Below are positions 1 through 7,359 of a stretch of 64,000 bases of DNA, piece after piece (the stretch's first letter is position 1; the number at the start of each line of letters is the position of its first letter). Under the pieces are notes generated by a model. The model saw only the letters and a program-made list of their open reading frames with translations, searched no databases and was not told the DNA's origin. The translations under genes and the position numbers were made by a program. The DNA comes from Coprothermobacter platensis DSM 11748 (lineage in GTDB: Bacteria; Coprothermobacterota; Coprothermobacteria; Coprothermobacterales; Coprothermobacteraceae). The stretch covers positions 671,645-735,644 of the forward strand of contig NZ_KB899040.1 in NCBI RefSeq assembly GCF_000378005.1, written 5' to 3'.

Positions 1-330
1 TTGCTCAGAGAAACCTTTAGCTTGTAAGTAGGTGGAAAAGGCAAGTTCACTATTCAGTTCTTCTTTTCTTGCATGCTCATCAACATTGATACCATTAATG
101 ATAATATGTTTGATACTTCCGCTCTCTATTTTGGATACTTGCTCTCGCAAAAAAGGACAGGTGAGCCAAAAAACGGTGGGAAATGGTGTCCCATCTTCAA
201 AAAACGGTTCCGTTTCTAAAACCATCGGATAACCGTAAGGGCAAAACACCCTGGGAAACCATGTCCCACGTGGTTTACGGCCCAATTGGCATCTAATGAC
301 CGAATCTAATGACCGTGGCACCGTCAACAT
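1..330 (-). CDS. DUF501 family protein, 3' end beyond the window
   Basis: The first 110 codons are visible. The family match rests on the pattern around residues 15-55: a G-R-x-P-R-G stretch, then C-P-Y-G-Y-P, then E-D-G-T-P-F-P-T, then W-L-T-C-P, which is the usual DUF501 order. The function of DUF501 proteins is not established. In many bacteria they sit just after a septum initiation gene (FtsB/DivIC), exactly as here, and often before an exopolyphosphatase gene. The start is the ATG at 330, the first in-frame start after a stop, overlapping the FtsB-like gene by 38 bases, so translation is probably coupled. The C-terminal part is cut by the window edge. Confidence 0.8.
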   Translation of the reverse strand, partial: MLTVPRSLDSVIRCQLGRKPRGTWFPRVFCPYGYPMVLETEPFFEDGTPFPTVFWLTCPFLREQVSKIESGSIKHIIINGINVDEHARKEELNSELAFSTYLQAKGFSEQ

Positions 331-583
331 CGGTTTTTAAAACATCAACCTGTATTTTTTCATTGTAATATTCACTATTTACGAATAGCATCTCACTCTG
401 CAATGTCTTTTTTTGGCTCTGTAAGCTTTGTAGTGAACTATTCAGGTCACGTACTTGGCTTTGTACAGACAAGCATGCAAAAGACAACAGAACCAACATT
501 ATTCCCAAAGTAATGGCGGTTGTCATAAGAACTTTCACACTGTGCCTTATTTTTAATTCTGCATCACTGTACGTAGTGCCCAT
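293..583 (-). CDS. FtsB/DivIC-like septum formation initiator
   Basis: A 96-residue protein with a short basic N-terminus, one membrane helix at about residues 17-39, and then a heptad-like coiled coil (about 40-75, rich in Q, L and S). This is the architecture of the divisome proteins FtsB and DivIC, which bridge FtsL and FtsQ/DivIB outside the membrane. Sequence in this family is poorly conserved, so the call rests on size, topology and the following DUF501 gene. The ATG at 583 lies inside the last codons of pyk (20-base overlap) and has no clear ribosome binding site, so it is probably translated by coupling. Confidence 0.7.
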   Translation of the reverse strand: MGTTYSDAELKIRHSVKVLMTTAITLGIMLVLLSFACLSVQSQVRDLNSSLQSLQSQKKTLQSEMLFVNSEYYNEKIQVDVLKTDVDGATVIRFGH

Positions 584-2213
584 TGTATATCTTCCCAGTC
601 TCCAGGTCGATCGTTATAACCGCTCCATCTTCAGGCTCTTGAATCCACACAACGTTTCTAAGGAGACTGTTTTCATCAGCCTGTTTACCAAGTAGTAATG
701 TTTTTTCTTGTCCGCCATCATAGTTGGCAACGGCATTTAGACGTTTCACATAATGACCGACCAAATATGATTTTCGTGGATTTCTTACTTCTACATTTCC
801 TATCACCATAGGTATGCGATAAATCTTAACTGAGTTCGTACTGCCTGCAACACCCGTTAAGTCTCCGAAGATATACAGAAGTAAATCTCCCCTACTTGCT
901 ACATTATGTTCCAAAGACCAGTTCACGCTAAGCCTAAGAACTTCTTCTGCTGATGCAGAAGCTTCTATCCTTACCGGCACTACGGCCCGACTAAGGCATA
1001 GTTGTCGCTGCAATCGATCTGTGTGCGTAACAGCAAGAATCGGAACCACAGAACGAAAAGCGGAGGTTATCCTAGCGGAAGAACCTGTCTCTGTCGCAAC
1101 CACAAGAAGCTCTGCTCCACTTTTCTCGGCTATTCGCACTGCACTTTCTACAAGGGCCTCTCGAACTGATTTCGGCGTCAATGAGGTGGGCGACCTGAAT
1201 GGATACGTTTCGGCTGCTTCAATAATACGTTTCATTGTCTGAATAGAAAGAATGGGGTACTTACCAAAAGCTGTTTCCCCTGACAGCATAACAGCATCTG
1301 CCCCATCTATTACAGCGTTTGCCACATCTGTGATTTCAGCTCTACCGGGAAACGGACGATCCATCATTGTGTCAAGCATCTGCGTCGCTACAATAACGGG
1401 CTTACATTGTTCAATACTTATACGGATTATCTCTTTTTGTACCAATGCAAGATCTTCAAGAGGAATGTCAAGAGCAAGATCGCCTCTGGCTACCATTATC
1501 CCATCTGCTGCGTCCACAATAGAACTTAGATTCTCCAGCGCCTCATGACGTTCAATTTTCGCTACAATACCTAGATCTTTTCTGCCGTTCTTATCCAATC
1601 TTTTTCTCAAATCAATAATGTCTTCTGGGTCTCTGACAAAACTCAGCCCCACAAAATCGATATCCTGTTTTACAAGAAAGTCAATGTCTTTTAGATCTTT
1701 TTCTGTCAAAGCTGGAAGTCGCAGTTTTGCACCAGCAAAACTTATGCCTTTCCTTGAAGTTACTACACCACCTGCTACTACAACAGCGGATAAACTATCT
1801 TCGTTTTTATCAACTACACGAAGCTGTATTTTTCCATCGTCCAAATATACAAGAGAATTGACAGATACATCCTCCACAAGATATGGATAATCTACAAAAA
1901 ACACATCATCTGTGCAGGGTTCGGAGCCGAAGCGAATTGTTATCGTATTCCCTTCTGTGAGTACAACACCATTTTTATTCAATGTATTTGTTATGCGTAT
2001 TTTTGGCCCTTGCAAGTCGGCGAGAATAGCCAAGGGACGTCCTAACTCTTTTTCCACTGCTCTTATGTTTTGAATTCTATTAGTATGTTCTTCGTAAGTG
2101 CCATGTGATAAGTTGAGTCTGAAAACATCGGCGCCATTTTTTGCTGCTTCCCTAACTTTATCTAAGTCTTCGAGAGAAGGTCCAGTGGTAACAACGATTT
2201 TTACTAGCTTCAC
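564..2213 (-). CDS. pyk: Pyruvate kinase with C-terminal extension
   Basis: Converts phosphoenolpyruvate and ADP to pyruvate and ATP in the last step of glycolysis. The barrel carries the family motifs: F-R-L-N-L-S-H-G near residue 35, M-V-A-R-G-D-L with its Mg-binding region, K-P-V-I-V-A-T-Q-M-L, and M-L-S-G-E-T-A. A regulatory C domain follows, ending near residue 465. About 80 further residues end in a stretch (V-I-T-I-D-L-E-T-G-K-I-Y-N-G) that resembles the end of the phosphohistidine mobile domain fused to many Firmicutes pyruvate kinases, but no T-S-H-A phosphorylation motif is present. The GTG at 2213 is chosen because GAGGTGAT sits five bases upstream; a GTG nine bases earlier would overlap that site. 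About 549 residues against roughly 470 for the plain enzyme. Confidence 0.95.
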   Translation of the reverse strand: MKLVKIVVTTGPSLEDLDKVREAAKNGADVFRLNLSHGTYEEHTNRIQNIRAVEKELGRPLAILADLQGPKIRITNTLNKNGVVLTEGNTITIRFGSEPCTDDVFFVDYPYLVEDVSVNSLVYLDDGKIQLRVVDKNEDSLSAVVVAGGVVTSRKGISFAGAKLRLPALTEKDLKDIDFLVKQDIDFVGLSFVRDPEDIIDLRKRLDKNGRKDLGIVAKIERHEALENLSSIVDAADGIMVARGDLALDIPLEDLALVQKEIIRISIEQCKPVIVATQMLDTMMDRPFPGRAEITDVANAVIDGADAVMLSGETAFGKYPILSIQTMKRIIEAAETYPFRSPTSLTPKSVREALVESAVRIAEKSGAELLVVATETGSSARITSAFRSVVPILAVTHTDRLQRQLCLSRAVVPVRIEASASAEEVLRLSVNWSLEHNVASRGDLLLYIFGDLTGVAGSTNSVKIYRIPMVIGNVEVRNPRKSYLVGHYVKRLNAVANYDGGQEKTLLLGKQADENSLLRNVVWIQEPEDGAVITIDLETGKIYNGHYVQ

Positions 2214-2281
2214 TTTTATCACCTCTGAGTTATTATAAATCAGTATTTATATTTTAATCGCAAAATGTGTCAAAGACAGGT

Positions 2282-2294
2282 TAAAATAAGTTCA
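2282..2294 (+). promoter_or_regulatory. -10 box of ftsK, probably leaderless transcript
   Basis: TAAAAT at 2282-2287 ends seven bases before the ftsK ATG at 2294, so transcription should begin at or next to the start codon. No Shine-Dalgarno sequence lies in between and the -35 region is weak. The same spacing appears at 7348 and 48239. Confidence 0.5.
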
Positions 2295-4207
2295 TGGCTG
2301 GAAACAAAACAAAAACCACTGCAAAAAAGGCAGTGTCTAAAGCAAACAACAATATCCAACATAAAACGACAAAGACAAGAAGTAAGAAAAAACGAAAGAA
2401 TAATAGACGTCTTTTCTTAGTGTTGATTGTAATACCTGCTATTTTTGCCTTTTTGAGTGCAGTGTTTTACTTCGTAGGCAAAATACTGCTTCAATCTGTT
2501 ACCGTTTGGCAACAGCTTTTTACAATATTAGGCCTACCATCTTGGCTGCTCAGCCTGTTTTTGGCGGCTGCCGTGCTACTCATAGTCGCAGGAGTTGTAT
2601 CAGTTAAGCGTATACCAAAACCGAGCATTCAGCAAATGCCTACGATAAGCGATTCCTCATTTGATATTGTGGAACCTGTTTCAACTCCGGTAGTTATTGA
2701 CATGAAAAAGGAACGTTCTACTTCAAAAAAGAAACGCGGTCAAGTTACTGAGGAGCAAACCGTTGAAGCAAAAGCAGCCCCATTGAACAATACAGAGGTT
2801 CATCAACCAGCAAATGAAGTGAGGCGAAAGCTAAGAACCAGCTCGTTACTTCCACCTATTAGTTTATTAGAACCACCCACGAAACTTTCTTTCGGCGTCA
2901 CAGCAGAAACGCAGTCATTAGCTCAAAAAGTACAGGCTGTTCTTGATACATTCAATATTGGTGGGAAAGTCGTTAACTTTATTACTGGGCCTCATGTTGT
3001 ACGTTTGGAGATAGAACTGTTGGCAGGAACACGTGTTTCGGCTGTCACGTCCAGAAGTCAAGATTTTGCGGTACGATTAGGCATTCCAGAACTGCGTATT
3101 GATGCACCCGTAGCCGGAAAACCTAATACTGTTGCTATAGAGGTTCCAAATCCTAAAAGGCAAATGGTAAGGTTATCAAATTTACTTAACGCTACAAGTG
3201 ACAAATATGCAAGCATTCCGCTACCTATTGGATTAACAGTGGATGGGAAGCCTATTATTGAGGATCTAACAAAAATGCCACACCTCTTAGTCGCAGGTGC
3301 TACAGGAGCGGGTAAGAGTGTAGCGTTGCAAAGTTTCTTGGTGTCTTTTCTAATGAATTTTAGCCCTGACGACGTTAGATTAGTGCTTGCAGATCCAAAA
3401 CACGTTGAGTTTGCTTTTTACGAAGGGCTTCCACATCTCTTGTATCCAGTTATCAACAATCCTCAACAAGTGCTCATCGTTTTAAAAGAGCTGGCTGGTG
3501 AAATGGAAGAACGATACAAAATCTTGGCACAATCAAAGTCAAGGAGCATCGTCGACTACAACAAAACACATCCTGAAGAAAAAATACCAATAATTATCGT
3601 TGTTGTTGATGAGCTTGCGGATATAATGCTTACTGCTCCTTCTGAAATGGAACAGGTTGTCGCCATTCTGGCTTCAAAAGCCAGAGCAGCAGGTATTCAT
3701 TTAATAATGGCCACGCAAAGACCCTCAGTAGATGTAATAACTGGGCTCATAAAAGCGAATATTCCGCATCGTATAGCCTTTGCGGTGAGCAGTCAAGTTG
3801 ATTCAAGAGTAATTCTCGATGTAACCGGAGCCGAGCGCCTTATAGGTGCTGGGGATTTTCTATATTCAAACCCTGCTGTAATGAAACCTATAAGAGGACA
3901 ATCACCCTTTATCTCTGAGGCTGAAATAATGCGTGTGGTGGAACATTGGAAATCCCAACCCTTAGACACGCAATTGAGAGACATACCCACCATAGAATCA
4001 TCTGCTTCTGGTTTTGACAGTTCCGACCCAATTGCTCAAGAAGTAATAGAAATGATCAAAACCATGGATAGAGTTTCTACCTCACTCATACAGCGACGTT
4101 ATAAAATAGGTTATAACAGAGCCGCCCGCATATTAGACATGTTGGAAGAACAAGGTTATGTAGGTCCTCTGGAAGGCGCACGCGGCAGAAAAGTACTCAA
4201 ACATTAA
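2294..4207 (+). CDS. ftsK: FtsK/SpoIIIE family DNA translocase
   Basis: A membrane-anchored, ATP-driven DNA pump that clears chromosome DNA from the division septum. A very basic N-terminus (residues 1-40) is followed by only two clear hydrophobic helices (about 40-62 and 84-104), then a low-complexity linker to about residue 185. The motor has Walker A G-A-T-G-A-G-K-S near 335 and Walker B I-V-V-V-D-E-L-A-D near 440. The C-terminal winged-helix gamma domain (about 575-635, I-Q-R-R-Y-K-I-G-Y-N-R-A-A) binds the KOPS-type loading sequence. At 637 residues it is short, with two rather than the usual four membrane helices. It stands alone on + between two - strand operons. Confidence 0.95.
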   Translation: MAGNKTKTTAKKAVSKANNNIQHKTTKTRSKKKRKNNRRLFLVLIVIPAIFAFLSAVFYFVGKILLQSVTVWQQLFTILGLPSWLLSLFLAAAVLLIVAGVVSVKRIPKPSIQQMPTISDSSFDIVEPVSTPVVIDMKKERSTSKKKRGQVTEEQTVEAKAAPLNNTEVHQPANEVRRKLRTSSLLPPISLLEPPTKLSFGVTAETQSLAQKVQAVLDTFNIGGKVVNFITGPHVVRLEIELLAGTRVSAVTSRSQDFAVRLGIPELRIDAPVAGKPNTVAIEVPNPKRQMVRLSNLLNATSDKYASIPLPIGLTVDGKPIIEDLTKMPHLLVAGATGAGKSVALQSFLVSFLMNFSPDDVRLVLADPKHVEFAFYEGLPHLLYPVINNPQQVLIVLKELAGEMEERYKILAQSKSRSIVDYNKTHPEEKIPIIIVVVDELADIMLTAPSEMEQVVAILASKARAAGIHLIMATQRPSVDVITGLIKANIPHRIAFAVSSQVDSRVILDVTGAERLIGAGDFLYSNPAVMKPIRGQSPFISEAEIMRVVEHWKSQPLDTQLRDIPTIESSASGFDSSDPIAQEVIEMIKTMDRVSTSLIQRRYKIGYNRAARILDMLEEQGYVGPLEGARGRKVLKH

Positions 4208-4223
4208 ATCACATTTAGATTGC

Positions 4224-5531
4224 CTATTCACTGCTTTCGTTTATGAACTCTTCTGCTCGCTCGTATATCAGGTCTATCTTACTATGTAAGTCTGAAAGAT
4301 CGGTTATGGACGTCAATTCATGACCATCAAATAATCCTGAGTTTTCCAATATAGTAATAAAATCCTGTGTTCCATTGTCCCATACCTGTCTTGAGAGTTC
4401 CTGTACCTTCTTGTAAGCTTCTTCTCTACCCATCTTTTCTTGCAGTACGGCAAGAGCTCGCGAAGAAAACAATAGGTTTTTTGATTCAGCCATGTTTTGC
4501 TGCATTCGGTGGGCATCAAAGGTGCTGTTGGACAGCAATGACTTTACTTCACGCAGCATGAATGACAATAAATCAAAGGACAAGGGATAAACGATACGTT
4601 CTGTACTGGAGTGCGATATATCCCGTTCAAACCACAGTGGTACGTTTTCTAAACCAACTATGACTTGTGAACGAAGCACACGACTAAGCCCTGAGACTCT
4701 CTCCCACCGAACAGGGTTGCGTTTGTGAGGCATTGCGGAAGAACCAGCCTGACCCTTAGCAAATTCTTCTTGTGCCTCGCTAATCTCTGTCATTTGGAGT
4801 ATTCTCATATCTTCTGCAAGTTTGTCAAGAATACTTCCTTCCAAACTGAGACTAAACAGTATGGGAGCATATGTATCGCGTGGAACAATTTGAGTAGTGA
4901 CAGGTAATTGGTTGAGATCTAAGATAGATAAGAAACTGGTTTCCACCTTGGGATCTAAATTCGTATAAATACCCAGGGCACCAGACAATTTGCCAGGTAT
5001 GTTGCGTCGTAAGGAAAGCAAGTCCATCTCAGAGCGCTTCAAAGCAACCGCATTTGTCAGAAACCGGAGGCCAAAAAAGTAAGGTTCGGCATGAACGCCA
5101 TGCGTTCTTCCTGCACAACTGGAATACTTGAATTCATTGGCTCTTTTTACGAGTTCAGCAATAACGTTGGCCGTTAAATCTATCACATGAGCTAACGATT
5201 GTTTTAGCTGTAAAGAAAATACAGTGTCCATAATGTCTGATGATGTGAGACCTCTATGCAAGTATTCTGTAAATCGATCAAGCTTTCTGCTTATCACATT
5301 TATAAAAGCCACAACTTCATGACGTGTAATTCTTTCCTCAGCTTTTATTTCTTCAGCAGTAAACACGGGCTTGTTGTCCTTGAGATACTCGAATACTTCT
5401 GAAGGAATCATTTCCAAATCAGCTTCGGCTTTGAGATATGCCAACTCGACATCATAGAACAATTGATATCTGTTTTCTTCACTCCATATTTCTTCTATGC
5501 GCTCATCATTGTATCTGCTCAAAATATCCAT
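4224..5531 (-). CDS. purB: Adenylosuccinate lyase
   Basis: Cleaves SAICAR and adenylosuccinate, releasing fumarate, in purine synthesis. The fumarate lyase signature G-S-S-A-M-P-H-K-R-N-P is present near residue 260, as are R-T-H-G-V-H-A-E and T-S-S-D-I-M-D in the active site. The ATG at 5531 is preferred (435 residues) because GGGAGG lies eight bases upstream; a longer reading frame from 5576 would run further into the fumarase beta gene. The start overlaps that gene by 26 bases. Sitting after fumarase genes is metabolically neat, since the lyase releases fumarate, but the link is only inferred. Confidence 0.96.
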   Translation of the reverse strand: MDILSRYNDERIEEIWSEENRYQLFYDVELAYLKAEADLEMIPSEVFEYLKDNKPVFTAEEIKAEERITRHEVVAFINVISRKLDRFTEYLHRGLTSSDIMDTVFSLQLKQSLAHVIDLTANVIAELVKRANEFKYSSCAGRTHGVHAEPYFFGLRFLTNAVALKRSEMDLLSLRRNIPGKLSGALGIYTNLDPKVETSFLSILDLNQLPVTTQIVPRDTYAPILFSLSLEGSILDKLAEDMRILQMTEISEAQEEFAKGQAGSSAMPHKRNPVRWERVSGLSRVLRSQVIVGLENVPLWFERDISHSSTERIVYPLSFDLLSFMLREVKSLLSNSTFDAHRMQQNMAESKNLLFSSRALAVLQEKMGREEAYKKVQELSRQVWDNGTQDFITILENSGLFDGHELTSITDLSDLHSKIDLIYERAEEFINESSE

Positions 5532-5973
5532 CCACTTCGCCTCCCAAAAAGACATAGAACGGAAATTCCTTAACATTTATGAGGAAAAAAGCTTCGGGCC
5601 CTAATTCCTCGTATTTTCTCTTTAAAACACGTTCTATTCTCACACCATAAAATGCACCCGCTCCTCCAGGTGCTATTCCATAAGCAAGATTTGTTTCTTG
5701 TAGTACATTAAGGACGTCTTTGCTCATGCCTTTAGACACGATGAGCCTCACTCCCAGGTCCTTGCAAGACGGTAAAAAAGGCAGCATGCGGCTTATGCTA
5801 GTGGGGCCACAAGAACCTAAAGGTGCCTTACTATTGCCTTTTAAGGTAGGACCTGCAAAAAAGAGAACACTTGGTAATACTTGATGTTCTTCTATGAGTT
5901 TTTGCAATCCTCGGTCGCGTGCGATGCCCATTTCGCCAGTGTACTTTACCCAGACGCCGCTACTAAGAAGCAA
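5506..5973 (-). CDS. Class I fumarate hydratase (or L-tartrate dehydratase), beta subunit
   Basis: The smaller half of the two-subunit iron-sulfur fumarase, which interconverts fumarate and malate. Family features are A-R-D-R-G (usually A-R-D-A-A-H), G-P-T-S-I-S-R-M, the I-V-S-K-G loop and E-A-F-F-L-I-N-V-K-E-F-P near the end. The start is unsure. The frame stays open up to 6066, but that part is the shadow of conserved alpha-subunit sequence. A TTG at 5973 overlapping the alpha stop fits best, yet leaves the N-terminus about 15-20 residues shorter than usual. A frame slip that joins alpha and beta cannot be excluded. Tartrate dehydratase is the alternative substrate assignment. Confidence 0.8.
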   Translation of the reverse strand: MLLSSGVWVKYTGEMGIARDRGLQKLIEEHQVLPSVLFFAGPTLKGNSKAPLGSCGPTSISRMLPFLPSCKDLGVRLIVSKGMSKDVLNVLQETNLAYGIAPGGAGAFYGVRIERVLKRKYEELGPEAFFLINVKEFPFYVFLGGEVDGYFEQIQ

Positions 5974-6739
5974 TTTCCATCCACTCTGCTCGAAAGGGCC
6001 AACACATAAACGACATGCTAACTGGAACGGCAGAAATGTGTGTCGGCAAAACCCGAAGGAACACATTTCCTACCCAGTTGCCACGTTTTCCTAACGGGTC
6101 TACTTCAAGTCCTTTGATTGACGTTACTAACTCGTCGTATTCATCTTCAAAAGATTGAGGCATATTACTGCCAAAAAGGAATCCCATCTTAGACTGCTTA
6201 CATGCCTCAGCGGCTGTTCCTCCCATAGCTATAGAGATATGAACTGGTGGGCACGCAAGTGCCCCCCTTTCTTTTACCCAAGTCAAGATATCTTTTTTTA
6301 CTGTCGAAAAGTCTGACGTTCCTGGATACACTTTAAGAAATGAGTGCATTTCAGTTCCCGCACCTGAGATAATTGCTCCGATTCCTCTTACATCCCTTAA
6401 CTCTTCCAAAAAACACATTTGCATATCCTCTAATGAATGCTGTTCAATAAAAGGCGAAGACAGCATGGATGGTCGTGCAAAAAGGTTGAATTGAGCTTGA
6501 AAACAGTTCTTTATTGTTTCAATTTGTCCTTTAGTTAGACAATCGTGCCCGACAAACAGCGTAACTACCCCAGTGTCTTGACACAAGGGAAGTTTTAATG
6601 AAGAGCTAACAACCATGTCATTATCTAGTATAGCTTTGAAGCACGCATCATGAACTACATTTAGTGAGTCCTGAGCACGGGTAGGTGTAAACAAAAGCAG
6701 TTTTACCAGATCATCGATTTTGTCAAGATATTCTTGCAT
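5963..6739 (-). CDS. Class I fumarate hydratase (or L-tartrate dehydratase), alpha subunit
   Basis: Carries the [4Fe-4S] cluster of the two-subunit class I hydratase. All three expected cluster cysteines are visible: C-Q-D-T-G near residue 53, A-C-P-P near 185 and M-C-W-P-F-R near 250. The ATG at 6739 is preferred; a TTG at 6763 would start inside a 12-bp inverted repeat, and AAGGGG lies 12 bases before the ATG. The protein ends at the point expected for the alpha subunit, just after the third cysteine. It lies downstream of rpsU and upstream of the beta subunit and purB, probably in one transcript. The enzyme is oxygen sensitive, in line with an anaerobe. Confidence 0.88.
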   Translation of the reverse strand: MQEYLDKIDDLVKLLLFTPTRAQDSLNVVHDACFKAILDNDMVVSSSLKLPLCQDTGVVTLFVGHDCLTKGQIETIKNCFQAQFNLFARPSMLSSPFIEQHSLEDMQMCFLEELRDVRGIGAIISGAGTEMHSFLKVYPGTSDFSTVKKDILTWVKERGALACPPVHISIAMGGTAAEACKQSKMGFLFGSNMPQSFEDEYDELVTSIKGLEVDPLGKRGNWVGNVFLRVLPTHISAVPVSMSFMCWPFRAEWMEIAS

Positions 6740-6761
6740 AATGCTCGTTTTCCCCTTAATC

Positions 6762-6788
6762 AAAGAGAGGGGCTAAGCCCCTCTCTTT
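6762..6788. repeat. Perfect 12-bp inverted repeat between rpsU and the fumarase alpha gene
   Basis: Arms at 6762-6773 and 6777-6788 separated by three bases. Read on -, the hairpin begins inside the rpsU stop codon and is followed by only TTT, then GATTAAGGGG, so it could be a weak terminator or a processing signal between rpsU and the fumarase genes. Read on +, it is followed by a long T-run and would look like a classical terminator, but no + strand gene leads into it; the T-run is simply the lysine codons of rpsU. Confidence 0.75.
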
Positions 6789-6933
6789 ATTTTTTTCTTT
6801 TCTTTTTTGTCTTTGGCGTATAAATCTCGTGTTTCCTAAAATCCTCCAGTATCTTATCCTTTTCTACTTCTTTACGAAATCGTCGCAGCATGTCATCCAA
6901 AGACTCATTTTCTCGTTTTTTTACTTCAGCCAT
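6787..6933 (-). CDS. rpsU: Ribosomal protein S21
   Basis: A 48-residue protein read directly from the sequence: start M-A-E-V-K-K-R-E-N-E-S, then the core L-D-D-M-L-R-R-F-R-K, then a lysine/arginine-rich tail ending K-K-K-R-K-K. This matches bacterial S21, a small-subunit protein that binds near the 3' end of 16S rRNA and helps start-site selection. The ATG at 6933 follows GGAGGGG seven bases upstream. It is 27 bases downstream of the HIT gene, probably in the same operon. It is short for the family (usually 55-70 residues) because the basic tail is brief. It is easily missed by size cut-offs. Confidence 0.92.
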   Translation of the reverse strand: MAEVKKRENESLDDMLRRFRKEVEKDKILEDFRKHEIYTPKTKKKRKK

Positions 6934-6960
6934 TGCACTCCCCTCCTTTCAATATTTGCT

Positions 6961-7290
6961 TTATCCTGGAGGCCAACTTAGGGGCCTTCCACCCAAAAGA
7001 TGAGCGTGAACATGGCAAACGGTCTGTCCAGCATCAAAACCATTATTGAGAACAATTCGATAACCGCTTGTCAAACCGAACTTGGCTGCCATTTGCTTAG
7101 CAGTATCCATCATTTTCATTAAAACACTGGGCTCAGTTTTATCCATATTCGGAAAATGCTCCTTGGGGATGATAAGTAAATGAATGGGTGCTTGAGGGTG
7201 TGCGTCACGAATAACTATAATGTCGTCGTCCTCCCACTCCACAGCAGCAGGACTTTTCTTGTTAATGATGTCACAAAAAACACAATCCAT
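6961..7290 (-). CDS. HIT family nucleotide hydrolase/transferase
   Basis: A 109-residue histidine triad protein. The N-terminal C-x-F-C-D-I-I (residues 3-8) and the catalytic H-V-H-A-H-L-L-G-G near residues 93-101 place it in the HinT/PKCI branch, whose members hydrolyse adenosine phosphoramidates and related acyl-AMP compounds. The cellular substrate is unknown. HIT genes often neighbour rpsU in bacteria, as here. The start ATG at 7290 is the only sensible one for the conserved M-D-C-V-F-C N-terminus. Confidence 0.92.
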   Translation of the reverse strand: MDCVFCDIINKKSPAAVEWEDDDIIVIRDAHPQAPIHLLIIPKEHFPNMDKTEPSVLMKMMDTAKQMAAKFGLTSGYRIVLNNGFDAGQTVCHVHAHLLGGRPLSWPPG

Positions 7291-7324
7291 CTAACCTCTC
7301 GGCACCGCCTTTTCTGGTAAACAT

Positions 7325-7353
7325 TTTACCATACTTTATGGTTCCTATATAAT
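7325..7353 (+). promoter_or_regulatory. Promoter of the FecCD-type ABC genes
   Basis: A perfect TATAAT at 7348-7353 lies 17 bp after a partial -35 (TTTACC, 7325-7330). The expected transcription start, about seven bases on, coincides with the GTG start codon at 7360, so the transcript is probably leaderless; no Shine-Dalgarno sequence is visible. Confidence 0.65.
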
Positions 7354-7359
7354 GAAAAT

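Noticed and set aside
32-232. Open frame of 66 codons on +
   Set aside because: It lies opposite the DUF501 coding sequence on -, which has clear family motifs; the + frame shows no protein-like pattern or start signal.
5974-6066. N-terminal extension of the fumarase beta frame
   Set aside because: These codons are the +1 reading of conserved alpha-subunit sequence that carries a cluster cysteine, so they are unlikely to be translated as beta.
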